From NCBI GenBank assembly GCA_039720395.1, contig CM077831.1:10989803-11053802 (forward strand): a DNA stretch of 64,000 nt. The letters are read 5' to 3'. The DNA comes from Liquidambar formosana (Eukaryota; Streptophyta; Magnoliopsida; Saxifragales; Altingiaceae). The notes below the pieces were generated by a model that worked only from the letters and a program-made list of their open reading frames with translations, was not told where the DNA came from and did no database searches. This document shows positions 11,867-24,867 of the stretch, in pieces. The first letter of the stretch is position 1. Each line of letters begins with the position of its first letter. The position numbers were made by a program, and so were the translations under genes.

Positions 11867-12170
11867 CTAGGGTCTTCTACTTTGCTCTTGTCTTTAATAT
11901 TCTTCTTGTAGCCATATAATCTGCAAGATTTTCATCATCCCAAGGGTGAGATTCACCCTCGTGAGTCTTCGGTGCACCACTACCTTCTCCTTCCTTGTCG
12001 ACCCCTTTTTCGCCTTCAGGTTGATCAGATGACCCTCTACTCCCCATCTCTAAATGTTCCAGCCTCTGGGTTAATCCCATGATGAGTTTCTTTATTTCAG
12101 CCTTATCCTGCCGCAACATGGCCACGAGATCAGTTAAAGTAGGCTCCACCGCCATTGATTCTGGTTCCAC
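11867..12170 (-). pseudogene. Gag-like N-terminal fragment of an unidentified element
   Basis: An open frame of about 97 codons starts with ATG at 12170 and runs until the copia LTR cuts it. It has a leucine-rich, coiled-coil-prone stretch (VAMLRQDKAEIKKLI, TQRLEHLEM), a Gly/Glu-rich linker and an end with WDDENLADYM. The pattern resembles N termini of plant gypsy Gag proteins, but no capsid domain is present. A fortuitous ORF is possible. Confidence 0.35.
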
Positions 12171-12892
12171 TTTCCTTAGTCAGTTGGATGTAGGTGATCG
12201 AACCCAAGCACAACCTAGCACACTCTTCTGCGGTCGACCAATCCTCTAATGCATTTAGCCATGTGTAACTTATTAAGTTCATGTCCCTTATTTGAATAAA
12301 TAACCCTATTCCATTAAGATTACCCAATTACTGCTCACTATACTTTGGGCTTTGTCATGTTTACTATGTCTTCCAAGTACCTAAGGTATAATGAGTTGGA
12401 TGCAAAGCCCGTTATTTCACTAACTTAAGCCCAATACAGAAATATCTCTCGTCTCTCAACAATTTGGGCCTGAACCTGACATTCATTTTTTTTTTTTTTT
12501 TTTTTTCAGGTCGGGCCCAATTACAAATGACTCTCCACTCTTCTAGGCTTAAGTTTGGATATAACTTACTTTGGACTTGATTCTTAATTGGATTTAGATT
12601 TGATTACCAACACAGATTAACCTAGTACTGAACTCGCATAGTCCATTAATTATCTCAAGCTAGGCCTAATATGCACACACATTACTCTCTTTTGGATCAT
12701 GGGCCCATGTATTTTTCTTATTATTTTACACAAGTCCAAGTCCAATAACAACATAATACAACTTCCCTCAATTGGGCTCAACTTGAGATAACTAATAGAT
12801 AATGGGGGCCTCGTCCCAAACTCGCGATGAATTCCTAAATATGAATGTAGCATGCCATGGCACACATTCAAGTAAGGATATGCAAAGGTTGG
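12171..12892. other. Unassigned stretch with a T homopolymer
   Basis: I see no gene here. A T run lies near 12487-12507. The segment precedes the putative LTR start at 12893 and may be the leader of the minus-strand gag-like fragment, or host DNA. Confidence 0.4.
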
Positions 12893-13450
12893 TGTAGACA
12901 CCCAAATTTTGCTAGGCTGCCTCTGGACAAGATCGATTAACCCGTCAACAGTACAATTAGGTCGGACACTCTCCGCACCTAACTTCATTCATCCTGTCCA
13001 ACCCACTGGGAAAAAGCCTTTCCCCGATTCAACCCTCAGCATCTGAGGCCCAAGAGCAAGCAACGGGCACGATACCCGAAAACCCCGAATTGAACCTCTA
13101 AATCGATACTAGTTGGTTCGATCTCCAACAATCTTTGATCCCACGGTCAATTCAACCGTAGGATCTTCAATTCAACATTCCTAGAGCGGTCTAGGATCAT
13201 TTAATTGAGAATCAGAGGGCATGAGCCCTCCGATCCCCAATTCACCCTGAATCGAACCCCTAGTTCAACACTAGTTAGTTCGATCTCCAACAATCTTTGA
13301 TCCCATGGTCAATTCAACCGCAGGATCTTCAATTCAACATCCTTAGAGCGGTCTAGGTCCATTTGATTGGGAATCGGAAGGTTCGAGCCCTCCGATCTCC
13401 ATTTCACCCCAAATTGAACCCCTAATGTAGCACTAGGTGGTTCAATCTCC
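12893..13450 (+). repeat. Putative start of large LTR-like region F (5' segment)
   Basis: The sequence begins TGTAGACACCCAAATTTTG, which parallels the Tat LTR start TGTCACACCCC-ATTTTTGC of copy B. It leads into two and a bit units of the 162-bp tandem repeat and is then interrupted by copia E1. It continues at 23156. The LTR reading is inferred from this start, the downstream palindromes and the TATA box; no partner LTR is seen. Confidence 0.5.
13123..13450 (+). repeat. 162-bp tandem repeat, left part
   Basis: The landmark ATCTTTGATCCCA recurs at 13131 and 13293, with the next unit starting at 13446 where E1 inserted. The period of 162-163 bp matches the units right of E1 (23156-24140). Each unit has a potential hairpin GATCCCACGGT...ACCGTAGGATC. 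Confidence 0.9.
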
Positions 13451-15104
13451 TGTTAGGATTATGCCCTAGAGCCAATCATAGAGATGATTGTTTAGGGATT
13501 AGGAACAATCATTTGATTTCATTTATGTATGTCACATTTATTATTGATTTAATCAAAGGGCTTATTCTATTATGTTTATATGCATCATTTATATTTACAT
13601 AATATGTCCATGGAGTTAGAGTTGAGAATACGGAATTACAAAGAGTTGTAATTTTGAGACTATAGATATATCTCTATACTAAACTCCTAAAGCATTCCTA
13701 GTTGAAGGTTCACTATGATGGACAGTAATGAACCATAGGATTAGCACTTGTTAGGTTGACTTTATAGGAGGATAGCTAGTCTCAAGCTATTTGTGTGGAG
13801 ACACTACAACCAACAAGTGGGTGCCTATTACGAGAATAGGTACATTGAATGTGACCAAGATATGAGATAAACTGAATGGAGTTTTATCCTACCTGTCAAT
13901 CAGTTTCTCATTGTTATAGTGGTACAAGTAATCCTTAGACCTGAGACACCATAGTTGTCTTATGCATGTAGCTTTAGAAGTTTGATAACACTAAGTGCAG
14001 ATCCTATTCAGGGGTCTGCAAAGGTGTTCATTGGCCCTACTGCTATGTGTATGAAGGCATGTGAGTGATCAACAAGGGATCCATCACTCTTAGGAAAAAG
14101 AGAGAGAATGTCTCATATAGCATTTATAATATAACTCATTAAATCCATGGCCATGGTAGGATGAATATGAAAAGAGTTTCATGAGTTCATCAATGATTTG
14201 ATATCTATGAATGAGTATTAAGTAATTGAACTAGGGACTTGACAAACTTCCATGTCCTATTAGTTCAATTGGAGACATTGTGTTGAAGGAAAGGATGCAA
14301 TTGTAACCTATAAACTATAACAGAAGGGTTCTTTGTAAATGACTATTCACCTCATTAAGGACCACACCATGAGCCATATGCTTGGTGTTACTCATGGTTA
14401 GTAGAAGCCCTAATTGATATAAGTGAGTTATAATCAATTAGGGAATTGGAAGGAGTTCCAATTAGACCCTAAATGGAAAGAGTTCCATTCTGCACACCTC
14501 GTGCTATTCCTACTACTTAATGATGTGAACCCAATGGGTCACACACTAATCATGCAAGAAGAGCTTTAAGGTCTATGAGAGAAAGGGCATAAGTGAATAA
14601 AAGAAAAGTTCTTAAAGGCTTAGTTTGTATTTGATATAAACTAGAGGGGTTATTGTGTAATTAAGAGTAATTACACAAAACCTTTTAGGGTTAGAAATCC
14701 CCCTCATGGCCGGCCCTATAGTGTGGATATATAAGCCACACAATGATGTGATGACATCATACTTTGGAGGCTCCCTAAGGCTGGCCAAAATTCACAAGGG
14801 GCTCTCTCTCTCTCCTCTCTTCCCCTACTCTAGCAACAACATGGGAAAGAAGGAAAGGACTTGAAGCTCTAGCTAGGTGTGGATACTGTTGGAGGCAGCA
14901 CACTTGGGCTGCTCATTCATCGCTGTCCGGAATCAAAGCTTGGAGCAAAAAGGAGAAGACAAAAAATTCTGTAAGTGTTCTAACCCTCTTCGTAGTTAGG
15001 GTTTGATTTTGTGTTATGCATAGTTAGATTCATGGGATGTGGAATCGTAGGAAAAATTTTTATATTCCGCACTTCAATTTTTCCTTCTTGTTCGATTCCC
15101 AACA
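13451..15104 (+). repeat. E1 5' LTR
   Basis: It starts TGTTAGGATT and ends CCCAACA, 1654 bp. It is the same family as E2, E3 and the fragment at 11753-11866. Confidence 0.95.
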
Positions 15105-15105
15105 G

Positions 15106-15120
15106 TGGTATCAGAGCCAT
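15106..15120 (+). promoter_or_regulatory. E1 primer binding site (initiator tRNA-Met)
   Basis: TGGTATCAGAGCCAT lies one base after the LTR and is the standard plant copia PBS complementary to initiator tRNA-Met. Confidence 0.95.
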
Positions 15121-18100
15121 GATTATGCATAATACAAAATACATATGGGCTGGTAATTATGGTGTAGTTGAATGATTCAAAAATCTGGAAAATTTTTATG
15201 CATAATTGGTTTTCCTCCATGGCTGAACCTAGGGTTTGGAACCCTAGGTCAATTCTCTTCTACTCCTCTTCTAATTGATGGTTAAGTGTAGCCATGGATG
15301 CAATAGGTTGCATAGGGTTTGAGTTTGGAGAAGAAGAATAAGGAAACTAGGGTTTTATAAAACTGTTATGAACAGTTTTCATGGTAGCCATGAAAAACCG
15401 TCATCTTGTTTTGCATGCCGAAATCAGAGTTCTTCTCCAAAATTTTCAAGCCATATATGCTTAGAAAGCACTTCGAATAAGCTTTCCAACCCAACAAACG
15501 GTGCATCAATCCGAGTTCTGTAGTGAAAGTTATGAATTTTTTACTACAGGCTGTCTGGAAAGACAGTTTTGCTCGGGAATGATGCAATAGCCACAACTTT
15601 GAGTTATTGATGGAGATCAAAGGCATGGCAATGGTTGCCATCACTTGGGTTATGTTCTAGACATGGTAGGGAAAGGTTCCCAAGCATTTAGATGCATCAT
15701 AATTGGATTAAGATGCTAGAACAGAAGGAAGAAGGAGAAGAACACCATGGAGGCTGAATCTGGGTTTTAGAACCCTAAGGTTCTTGCAATTAATTCTAAT
15801 TAAAGCTGCTGTATTTATGATGGCAAATCATTTTAGGATCATTATATATAATGTATATATGATTTTATTTAAGTTTCAAAAAGGTTTTGATGGAAAAAGA
15901 TTCAAAAAGTTTGAAAATTTTTCATGAACAGCATAGCAGAATTTTTCTGCAGAAAAGTCATCAATGGAGTTTTGATTAGAACTTGAGTTAGGGAACTCCA
16001 AATTGCATGAAACCAATTGCATTAGTTTCCTAAGACATGTAGGATACTGGGAAAATTCGTTTGGTAGCCTATTTCATTCGTCTTGCTGGGTTTTAAATCA
16101 ATTTCTGACAATGGACAGTATGCTGTAAATTTCTGGGCAGCCTACTGTTGTTTTAATTGTTTAGAACAATTGGTAATGATTTGATCATCCAAACCTCTTC
16201 TATTAGCTTAGTATTTCATGTAGGGACATGATACAAAGGCTGGTTTCAATGGAGGAGTCGAATTGATAAGGTTTTAGAAGCTATTGTGACCTTGAAGGTC
16301 TGCAACAATGGCTCCAGCAATGGGTTTTGGAAACCCTAATTGTTCTTGATGATGGCAGCCACTTCCACCTCTTCTCACGTGTCCAAGGGCTTGTCCCACA
16401 CCCCTGTAGTCCTCTCCCTTGGCTGGCCATGGCCTCCCACAGCCGTTGGTGGCCATGGCTGCCTAGCCAAGCTCAGGCAACCCCCTGGTAGTGACGGCTG
16501 CATAGAGTTAAGGATGAAACCCTAATTTCATTATGGCATTAATTAAAACCCTAATTGGAATATTAATTAGCTTAATTAAGAGTTAATGATTGGTCATTAA
16601 ATGACCAATCATGGTTATTAATTGTTAGGGCATAATTAATACCATTAATGATGTCTAGGGTTAGGGTTTTGATAACCCTAATTAGTGTAATTAATTAAGG
16701 GTAATAAATACCCTATTTGGCATTAATTAAACCCTAATCCCTTTTATTAAATACCATATGAACCTAGGGTTTTAATGATTGGACATTAAATGACCAATCA
16801 TAAGGCATTTAATGATTAGGGCTTGCATTTAGGGTTTAGGGTTATGCATTTAGCGTTTAGGGTTTTAGGAAACCCTAATACACTAATTCATCATTTAAAT
16901 GATTTTATTTAATTCCTATATTAATTATTTAATTAATATTGATTAATTTTATAATGTTTTAAATGGTTTAAAACACAATTAGGGATTAAATTAAAATCTG
17001 GAAATTCTTAATTAAATGAAATTGTTTTGTTTAATTAAGGAAACCCTAATATTGGATATTAGAGTTATTTTAGGAAACTTTATATGTTTAAAATTAATTT
17101 GATTAATTGAAACTAATATGTCTTAAATGTTAAGACTTTATTTAATTCTGGATATTTTTGTTAAAACCTAATAAGATTAGGATGCATTAATGAGATTAAT
17201 GTAAATCATTCAAGAGAATTACCATAATGCCCATATGTTTTAATGCTTACAGTTTTTCTTTACATTATGCAATGAGATTGTATTTATGTGTTTGGATGAT
17301 GATTATGGACTATACCCCTTAAACCAATTGTGATTGGCCGTCTTATGAATGGGTTGTAATAATTTTTCAAGAAATGTAATTTTATTATGGTGATGTAATT
17401 CATTATTTGGGGCTTGCATGCCACCTTCCCTCTCTCTCTATCATTCTCTTATGTACCCCACATTCCCCTTATATATCCCTTTCTATATATTATGTAAATG
17501 TTATGTAATCAAGAGCGCACTAAGGAGCGTGGTGGACCCAAAGGAGTATGATGGAGCCCAACAAGCCAATGGTGGAGACCAACAAGCCAATGGTGGAGAC
17601 CAACAAGCCAATGGTGGAGACCATCAAGCCAAGGGAGCAGATTGAAGGACTTGAAAGCTTAGAGAAGTTTTTCAAGAAAGCATGCATGTTACGAATGGTT
17701 TATTTTACAATCACCTACAACCACCATAGACCTAGGATTCAATCTATTGGTTTGGATTGAATCTTCTTAAAGTCCATAATCATCATAGTGGGAGCTTTAA
17801 TTTATGAGATAATTGTTTTAGCTCCAATACCATAGTTTAGTATATGTTTCCTATTCACTTAGGGACTAATATCAAAATATGGTACTTTATATATGTTGAT
17901 ATATAATAGCATGCGATGTATGATTTATAATAGCATGAGATGTGTGATTATAAATAGCATAATTTATATGTTTAAATTTTGATACATAGGATGCATGTTA
18001 ATTTGATGAGACCCTTTAAAACCCCTTTTATTTAATATTAAGTTGAAAATGGAGAAGTCATTGGGGAATGAATTCTTCATTGCCTTCCATCATTATAGGA

Positions 18101-18540
18101 TCATCTAATGTCCCTTAATGTGGGTACCTGGCTGCAGACATGTAGGAGCTACCCATGTTAAAGACATTACTTGAAACTATCACATATGAGATATCATGGG
18201 GTGCCTAAACTGGTATATACCAAGAAACTAACATGTGAGGTATATATTTGGCGAAACATACCTGTGTGAATGATGGGCTTAACTTAACTAGGGAAGTATT
18301 CCTAAGAAACTAACATGTGAGGAGTATGTTCCCTAGAGGCAAAATGATTGGAACTTGCTTATGAAGCAATAAACAAAGAATTGTCTTCTTATTGTGGGTT
18401 AGAAGTCAAGAAACTAACATGTGAGGCTTCTAGGTCACAGTGGGACCCCAATCCCCATTAAGGAATGAGATTCCCGAATTCCATTAGAGGGTGTATGGAA
18501 TTTGATAAAATAGTGGGAGGTACCATATGATTAAAGACCC
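15121..18540 (+). other. E1 long leader with palindromes, teloboxes and short repeats; no gene
   Basis: This 3.4-kb stretch is collinear with the E2 leader (34748-38290). It has two copies of an ATGATTGGTCATT palindrome at 16586-16612 and 16775-16801, telobox hairpins such as TTAGGGTTT-TAGG-AAACCCTAA (16859-16880), about four copies of a 21-bp unit (CAAGCCAATGGTGGAGACCAA-type, 17556-17640), and three copies of AAGAAACTAACATGTGAGG (about 18300-18430 and nearby). Short ORFs on either strand look fortuitous. Confidence 0.75.
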
Positions 18541-21487
18541 AATCATTATGGATAAAAATGAAATCTAATTCTCTATTTATGTAGATTACCTAATTACTCA
18601 CCTCAAAACCCCTATTTCCTAATATATAGGATATTGATAGTTTAACTAAACCCGATTTCTTTGATTGACTTAGGAAATTGAGAATTGTTCTTAATTTCAA
18701 AAGATTGTTCATATGCTATTAGGCCTTTTCTTAAAGGCCCTCCATAAAACATCCTAAGAAGAAAAAGACACTATGCACAATTGGCATCTTGTTGCCATGC
18801 TATATGATAGTATTGATGACTAATGAGTTTCAGAAGCAAAATTAGTCAATGCAAATGCCTTTGATGTCCTACATCACATACAAAGGTTGTATGGTGAGTA
18901 AAATAATACTATAAGTATAGTACTTATAAAGGACTTCTTCTAGACTAGGATGCAATAAAAGTTGTTTATTAATAATCATTCTTTTGAAAAATGATTAATC
19001 ACATAGAATAGCTTTGGAAGCTAGATGTGATTTAAAATGGAAGCATAGAGGAAAGCAAGTTTGAAAAGTCAAAGACAAAGAAATATAATTATTTTGTAGT
19101 AAACATAAGGTACTGTAAAGGGAACTTGATAAAGTATCAGTCTTCCTAGAAGAACCAAACTTTTGAAGTTTTGGTTCATGCTCTAAACTAAATTGTTGGT
19201 TAGTTCTGCTTCTTGGTTTTTGGATTCTAGTGTAATCTAAATGGAAGCAGAAAGTTAAGTAGATAATAAGTTACCTTTAAAAAATTTTAATAGAGCAAGC
19301 GTTGCTAGATTAATTTTGGGAACTTATTTCTTAACTAGGTCATTTAAGACATTCTAGAAATTTGATTTCTGAATTTAAATAACCAATTAGAGCGAATGCA
19401 ACGTATTCCAAGAATACAAGAGATGTAGAGACTCTCATTTAAATGTAGTAAATGTAACTTGGTTATGAGATGACCAAGCCTATCATTTACTTGAGGAAGT
19501 GAATGAGCTGCATTTATAATTTGACTAATACATTGTGATGCATATAGTCATATAGAGCATGCATTCAATTACAGTAGACTCCTCTTAGAGTACCATAACT
19601 CAATGGTGAATCTAAGAGAACGAATTGAACCCTATTAAGATATGGTTTGATCCATGATGAGTTTTACTAATGTATCCATTTAGGATATACCTTAAAATTG
19701 CTACATATTGATAATTTAGGGTTCACTCCAGTTTTGTCTCAATTATATCAGATATGATATGGGAAGAAACTCAACTTAAAGATGTTAAGGCTTGGGATTG
19801 TGCTACGTATGTCTAGAGACATAATGTAGACAATCTGGAAATAAAGTCAAGTAAGTGTTGAATTGTGGTATATCCCAAAGAGTGGTTGGGATAGTATTTC
19901 TATCACCCTAATGAGCAAAAGTTGTCCATTAGGATGTTTGCTGGTTTTTCTTGAGAAAGAGTTCATTTAAGAAAGATGCAAAAGTAGATAGAATTTATAG
20001 AATTATCTGTAAAGCCACAAACGAACAAAGATCCAACCCTTGTCTTTGTTGAAACAAAACCCTTAACTACACTACAATCTTTTCATAGATCAAATTGGAT
20101 ATTTCTTAACATAAGAGAGATATTGTATCTCTATTAGAATGTGAAAGAATTGTTCTTTGGTGATAAAGATCACCAAGATAATCCTATTGATTATGACTAG
20201 ATGATGTTTCACATCAACTCGAGAAATGACTAAGAGTCATTAAATCCAATATGGATAGGTAGAGACCTAAAAGGCTTGGCTATTTAAGAATGTTTTCAAC
20301 ATAGGCAAAAAGTTGTCTATAAAGAAACTTGTTTAATGATAGTTATGCTGAAATCCATTTGGATCTTGTTATCTATAAACACACATTTTGAATATGAGAT
20401 ATGTCAAAAAGGATATAAAGATGTTATATCAAATGGTGAAAAACCATAAAAGTGTGTAAGTTATAGAAGTCTATTAATAGACTACAAGGTTCTCATAATT
20501 AGAACATCTATAAAGTTGAAGTAATCAAATTGTTTGATTTCTCTCATTGTATAGATGTACCATGAGTGTATAAAAGGTTAGTGGGAGTGCGATCGTTTTT
20601 CTTTATCCTATCAATAAGATGACATCCTAATCATTATGAATGATATATAAATGTTATCTAATGTGAAGTTTTAGTTTTTGAGAAAAAAACTTCTTCATAA
20701 AAGATTTGGTAGAAGCATCCAACAAGATCTATAGAGATAGATCATATAGATTGCTAAGTATCTCCAAGTCATTAAACATAGTTGAAATGTTGAAGGAGTT
20801 CAACAAGGAGAATTCTAAGGGAGGTCTGATTTACTTCAGATAAGAATTCATTATTCAAGGGCATGTGCCCTAGGATAACACAAGTAAGGTTCTTAAAGTG
20901 TTAAGAAGCCTTATTCTACACTATGTATTGAACCTGATATCTATTATGTTGTAATTGTTACAAATAGTTATCAGTCAATTCAAATTTGGAATATTGGATT
21001 GTATATGGAAATTGTAAACTCATAGTAGATGGGTATATGGATTTGGATATAATCCATATGGGGTATATTTTATATTCACTTTAGTTGGTGAAATACTTAA
21101 TGGAAGAACTGTATGAAAGATACAGTGGATTCCATTATTAAGGGTGAATTAATTGTCGCATTGTCTAGGAGACTGTTTGGATCTATAAGTTCATTTAGAA
21201 CTTAGAGTTGTTCCTCCCATTGAGTTGCCCACACCTTGTTTTGTGACAATAATGGGTCTATAGCTCAAGTATAGGAATCACAGTCTCATCAAAAGTCCAA
21301 ACACATAGAGCGACAATTCCAAGTGATTAGAGGAATCATTGGAAGAGGTAATAGATACATTACAGAAGATATTATCTACATAAGTTCTTGTAGACCTACT
21401 GACTAAAGCTTTAAAACATAATTGGTTATGTCTAAGACCAACATCTTGAGAAGATAGGTATGCGATACATAGTCGATTGGCTTTAGT
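18541..21487 (+). pseudogene. E1 copia gag-pol remnant
   Basis: The stretch aligns by eye with the E2 gag-pol remnant. A gag-like start (about 18595-18720), an integrase remnant near 19570-19990 and an RT/RNase H remnant near 20570-21480 can be followed, but no frame stays open for 60 codons. The order gag, integrase, RT is that of Ty1/copia. Confidence 0.7.
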
Positions 21488-21500
21488 GCAAGTGGGAGAT
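21488..21500 (+). promoter_or_regulatory. E1 polypurine tract
   Basis: GCAAGTGGGAGAT directly precedes the 3' LTR, as is usual for copia elements. Confidence 0.85.
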
Positions 21501-23155
21501 TGTTAGGATTATGCCCTAGAGCCAATCATAGAGATGATTGTTTAGGGATTAGGAACAATCATTTGATTTCATTTATGTATGTCACATTTATTATTGATTT
21601 AATCAAAGGGCTTATTCTATTATGTTTATATGCATCATTTATATTTACATAATATGTCCACGGAGTTAGAGTTGAGAATACGGAATTACAAAGAGTTGTA
21701 ATTTTGAGACTATAGATATATCTCTGTACTAAACTCCTAAAGCATTCCTAGTTGAAGGTTCACTATGATGGACAGTAATGAACCATAGGACTAGCACTTG
21801 TTAGGTTGACTTTATAGGAGGATAGCTAGTTTCAAGCTATTTGTGTGGAGACACTACAACCAACAAGTGGGTGCCTATTACGAGAATAGGTACACTAAAT
21901 GTGACCAAAGATATGAGATAAACTGAATGGAGTTTTATCCTGCCTGTCAATCAGTTTCTCATTGTTGTAGTGGTACAAGTAATCCTTAGACCTAAGACAC
22001 CATAGTTGTCTTATGCATGTAGCTTTAGAAGTTTGATAACACTAAGTGCAAATCCTATTCAGGGGTCTGCAAAGGTGTTCATTGGCCCTACTGCTATGTG
22101 TATGAAGGCATGTGAGTGATCAACAAGGGATCCATCACTCTCAGGAAAAAGAGAGAGAATGTCTCATATAGCATTCATAATATAACTCATTAAATCCATG
22201 GCCATGGTAGGATGAATATGAAAAGAGTTTCATGGGTTCATCAATGATTTGATATCTATGAATGAGTATAAAGTAATTGAACTAGGGACTTGACAGACTT
22301 CCATGTCCTATTAGTTCAATTGGAGACATTGTGTTGAAGGAAGGATGCAATTGTAACCTATAAACTATAACAGAAAGGTTCCTTGTAAATGACTATTCAC
22401 CTCATTAAGGACCACACCATGAGCCATATGCTAGGTGTTACTCATGGTTAGTAGAAGCCCTAATTGATATAAGTGAGTTATAATCAATTAGGGAATTGGA
22501 AGGAGTTCCAATTAGACCCTAAATGGAAAGAGTTCCATTGTGCACACCTCGTGCTATTCCTACTACTTAATGATGTGAACCCAATGGGTCACACACTAAT
22601 CATGCAAGAAGAGCTTTAAGGTCTATGAGAGAAAGGGCATAAGTGAATAAAAGAAAAGTTCTTAAAAGCTTAGTTTGTATTTGATATAAACTAGAGGGGT
22701 TATTGTGTAATTAAGAGTAATTACACAAAACCTTTTAGGGTTAGAAATCCTCCTCATGGCCGGCCCTATAGTGTGGATATATAAGCCACACAATGATATG
22801 ATGACATAATACTTTGGAGGCTCCCTAAGGCTACCCGAAATTCACAAGGGGCTCTCTCTCTCTCTCCTCTCTTCTCCTACTCTAGCAACAACATGGGAAA
22901 AAAAGAAAGGACTTGAAGCTCTAGCTAGGTGTGGATACTGTTGGAGGCAGCACACTTGGGCTGCTCATTCATCGCTGTCCGGAACCAAAGCTTGGAGCAA
23001 AAGGAGAAAACAAAAAATTCTGTAAGTGTTCTAACCCTCTTCGTAGTTAGGGTTTGATTTTGTGGTATGCATAGTTAGATTCATGGGCTATGGAATCGTA
23101 GGAAAAATTTTTATATTCCGCACTTCAATTTTTCCCTCTTGTTCGATTCCCAACA
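21501..23155 (+). repeat. E1 3' LTR
   Basis: It matches the 5' LTR (13451-15104) almost base for base and is followed by target duplication TCTCC. Confidence 0.95.
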
Positions 23156-24140
23156 TCTCCAACAATCTTTGATCCCTTGGTCAATTCAACCATAGGATCT
23201 TCAATTCAACATCCCTAAAGCGGTCAAGGATCATTTAATTGAGAATCAAAGGGCACGAGCCCTCCGATCCCCAATTCACCCCGAATCGAACCCCTAATTC
23301 AACACTAAGTGGTTTAATCTCCAACAATCTTTGATCCCATGGTCAATTCAACCGTAGGATCTTCAATTCAAAATCCCTAGAGAGTTCTAGGTCCATTTGA
23401 TTGGGAATCGGAAGGCCCGAGCCCTTCGATCCCCAATTTCCCCCAAATTGAACTCCTAATACAGCACTAGGTGTTTCAGTCTCCAACAATCTTCGATCCC
23501 ACGGTCAATTCAACCGTAAGATCTTCAATTCAACATCCCTAGAGCAGTCTAGGACCATTTCATTGGGAATCAGAAGGCCCGAGCCCTTCAATCCCCAATT
23601 TCCCCCAAATTGAACCCCTAATTTAGCACTGAGTGGTTCAATCTCTAACAATCTTTGATCCCATGGTCAATTCAACTGTAGGATCTTCAATTCAACATCC
23701 CTAGAGCGATCTAGGACCATTTGATTGGGAATCAGAAGGCCCGAGCCCTTCGATCCCTAATTTCCCCCCAAATTGAACCCCTAATTCAGCAATAGGTGGT
23801 TCAATCCCCAACAATCTTTGATCCCACAATCAATTCCACCGTAGGATCTTCAATTCAACATCCCTAGAGCGGTCTAGGATCATTTAATTGAGAATCAAGG
23901 GGCACGAGCCGTCCGATACCCAATTCACACCGAATCGAACCCCTAATTCAGCACTAGGTGGTTCAATCTCCAACAATATTTGATCCCACGGTCAATTCAA
24001 CCATAGGATCTTCAATTCAACATCCTTAAAGCGGTCTAGGAACATTTGATTGGGAATCAGAAGGCATGAACCCTCCGATCCCCAAATCGCCCAAAACCGA
24101 ACCCCTAATGCAACTTTAGGTGGTTCAATTCCTTACAATT
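23156..24140 (+). repeat. 162-bp tandem repeat, right part (about six units)
   Basis: The landmark ATCTTTGATCCC recurs at 23165, 23327, 23489, 23651, 23814, 23976 and weakly at 24138, a period of 162-163 bp. It continues the array left of E1. It sits upstream of a palindrome cluster and TATA box, so it looks like U3-internal tandem repetition rather than a free satellite. Confidence 0.92.
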
Positions 24141-24561
24141 TCTCATCCGATACTCAAACCGATCATTAGATCTTCAATTCAACCCCTCAAGATCAATACA
24201 GGACCATTTGATCGAAGATCGGACTTCATTAGGCTCACGATCAACAAAACCTTAATTATAGAGCCCTACGAGCATCATACTCATATCCGGGCCATTCAAT
24301 CCCACCCTAGAGAGTGCACACTCCACTCTTTGGTCCCAAACCAAGTTTGGGGACCCAAATTTTCAATCCCCATTCAAGATCAACGGTCGGATTTCACCCA
24401 ATCATCGATCGAGCGCAATCGTACAGCCCTACAGTAGGGCGGACCACCACCATAGGCCCACCACAGCAGCCCCACACCTTCTAGAAGGGCACACTGCCCT
24501 AGAACACAAGTTCCCATGTGTGATGATGAGAAATCATCACAAATGTGGGATAACTGTGCCC

Positions 24562-24709
24562 ACGCTGGCTAAACCAGCGTAGAGGATCTTACTTTCGGCT
24601 CTGCAGTATCCGGCAGCTCCCCTGCAGTCGAAATCCAACTGGGGGATGGGACATGAGTCCACGCTAGCCATGCCAGCGTTACCCACACCTGCCATGCCAG
24701 CGTGGGTAA
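24562..24709. promoter_or_regulatory. Palindrome cluster upstream of region F TATA box
   Basis: A perfect hairpin ACGCTGG-CTAAA-CCAGCGT (24562-24580) is followed by TTACCCAC (24679-24686) paired with GTGGGTAA (24702-24709). Several CCAGCGT motifs lie between them. The distance to the TATA box (about 150 bp) parallels the palindromes in the LTRs of copies A, B and C, although the sequence differs. Confidence 0.6.
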
Positions 24710-24859
24710 GGCAGCATGCCCTTTTGCCATTTTGGACCCTTTTACCCTAATCAAATGAGGTATTTCCTTCATCAAACAAAGTCTAAATGCCCTCCACGTC
24801 CCATGTGACCAAAATGCCCCTCTAAATGACCATTTTACCCCTAAAAGTCCATGTTTTCC

Positions 24860-24867
24860 TATAAATA
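24860..24867 (+). promoter_or_regulatory. TATA box of region F
   Basis: TATAAATA in a plus-strand CCTATAAATAGCCC context is a good plant TATA box. It supports a plus-strand LTR promoter here. Confidence 0.6.

Larger units (their letters stand above)
13451..23155 (+). mobile_element. Complete Ty1/copia element E1, coding region decayed
   Basis: Two near-identical LTRs (13451-15104 and 21501-23155) flank an internal region with a tRNA-iMet PBS and a PPT. The 5-bp target duplication TCTCC (13446-13450 and 23156-23160) restores the 162-bp repeat of the host sequence. The internal region has a long non-coding leader (15121-18540) and a gag-pol remnant full of stops. The two LTRs differ at only two sites in the first 240 bp, so the insertion is recent although the coding region is dead. 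Confidence 0.95.
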
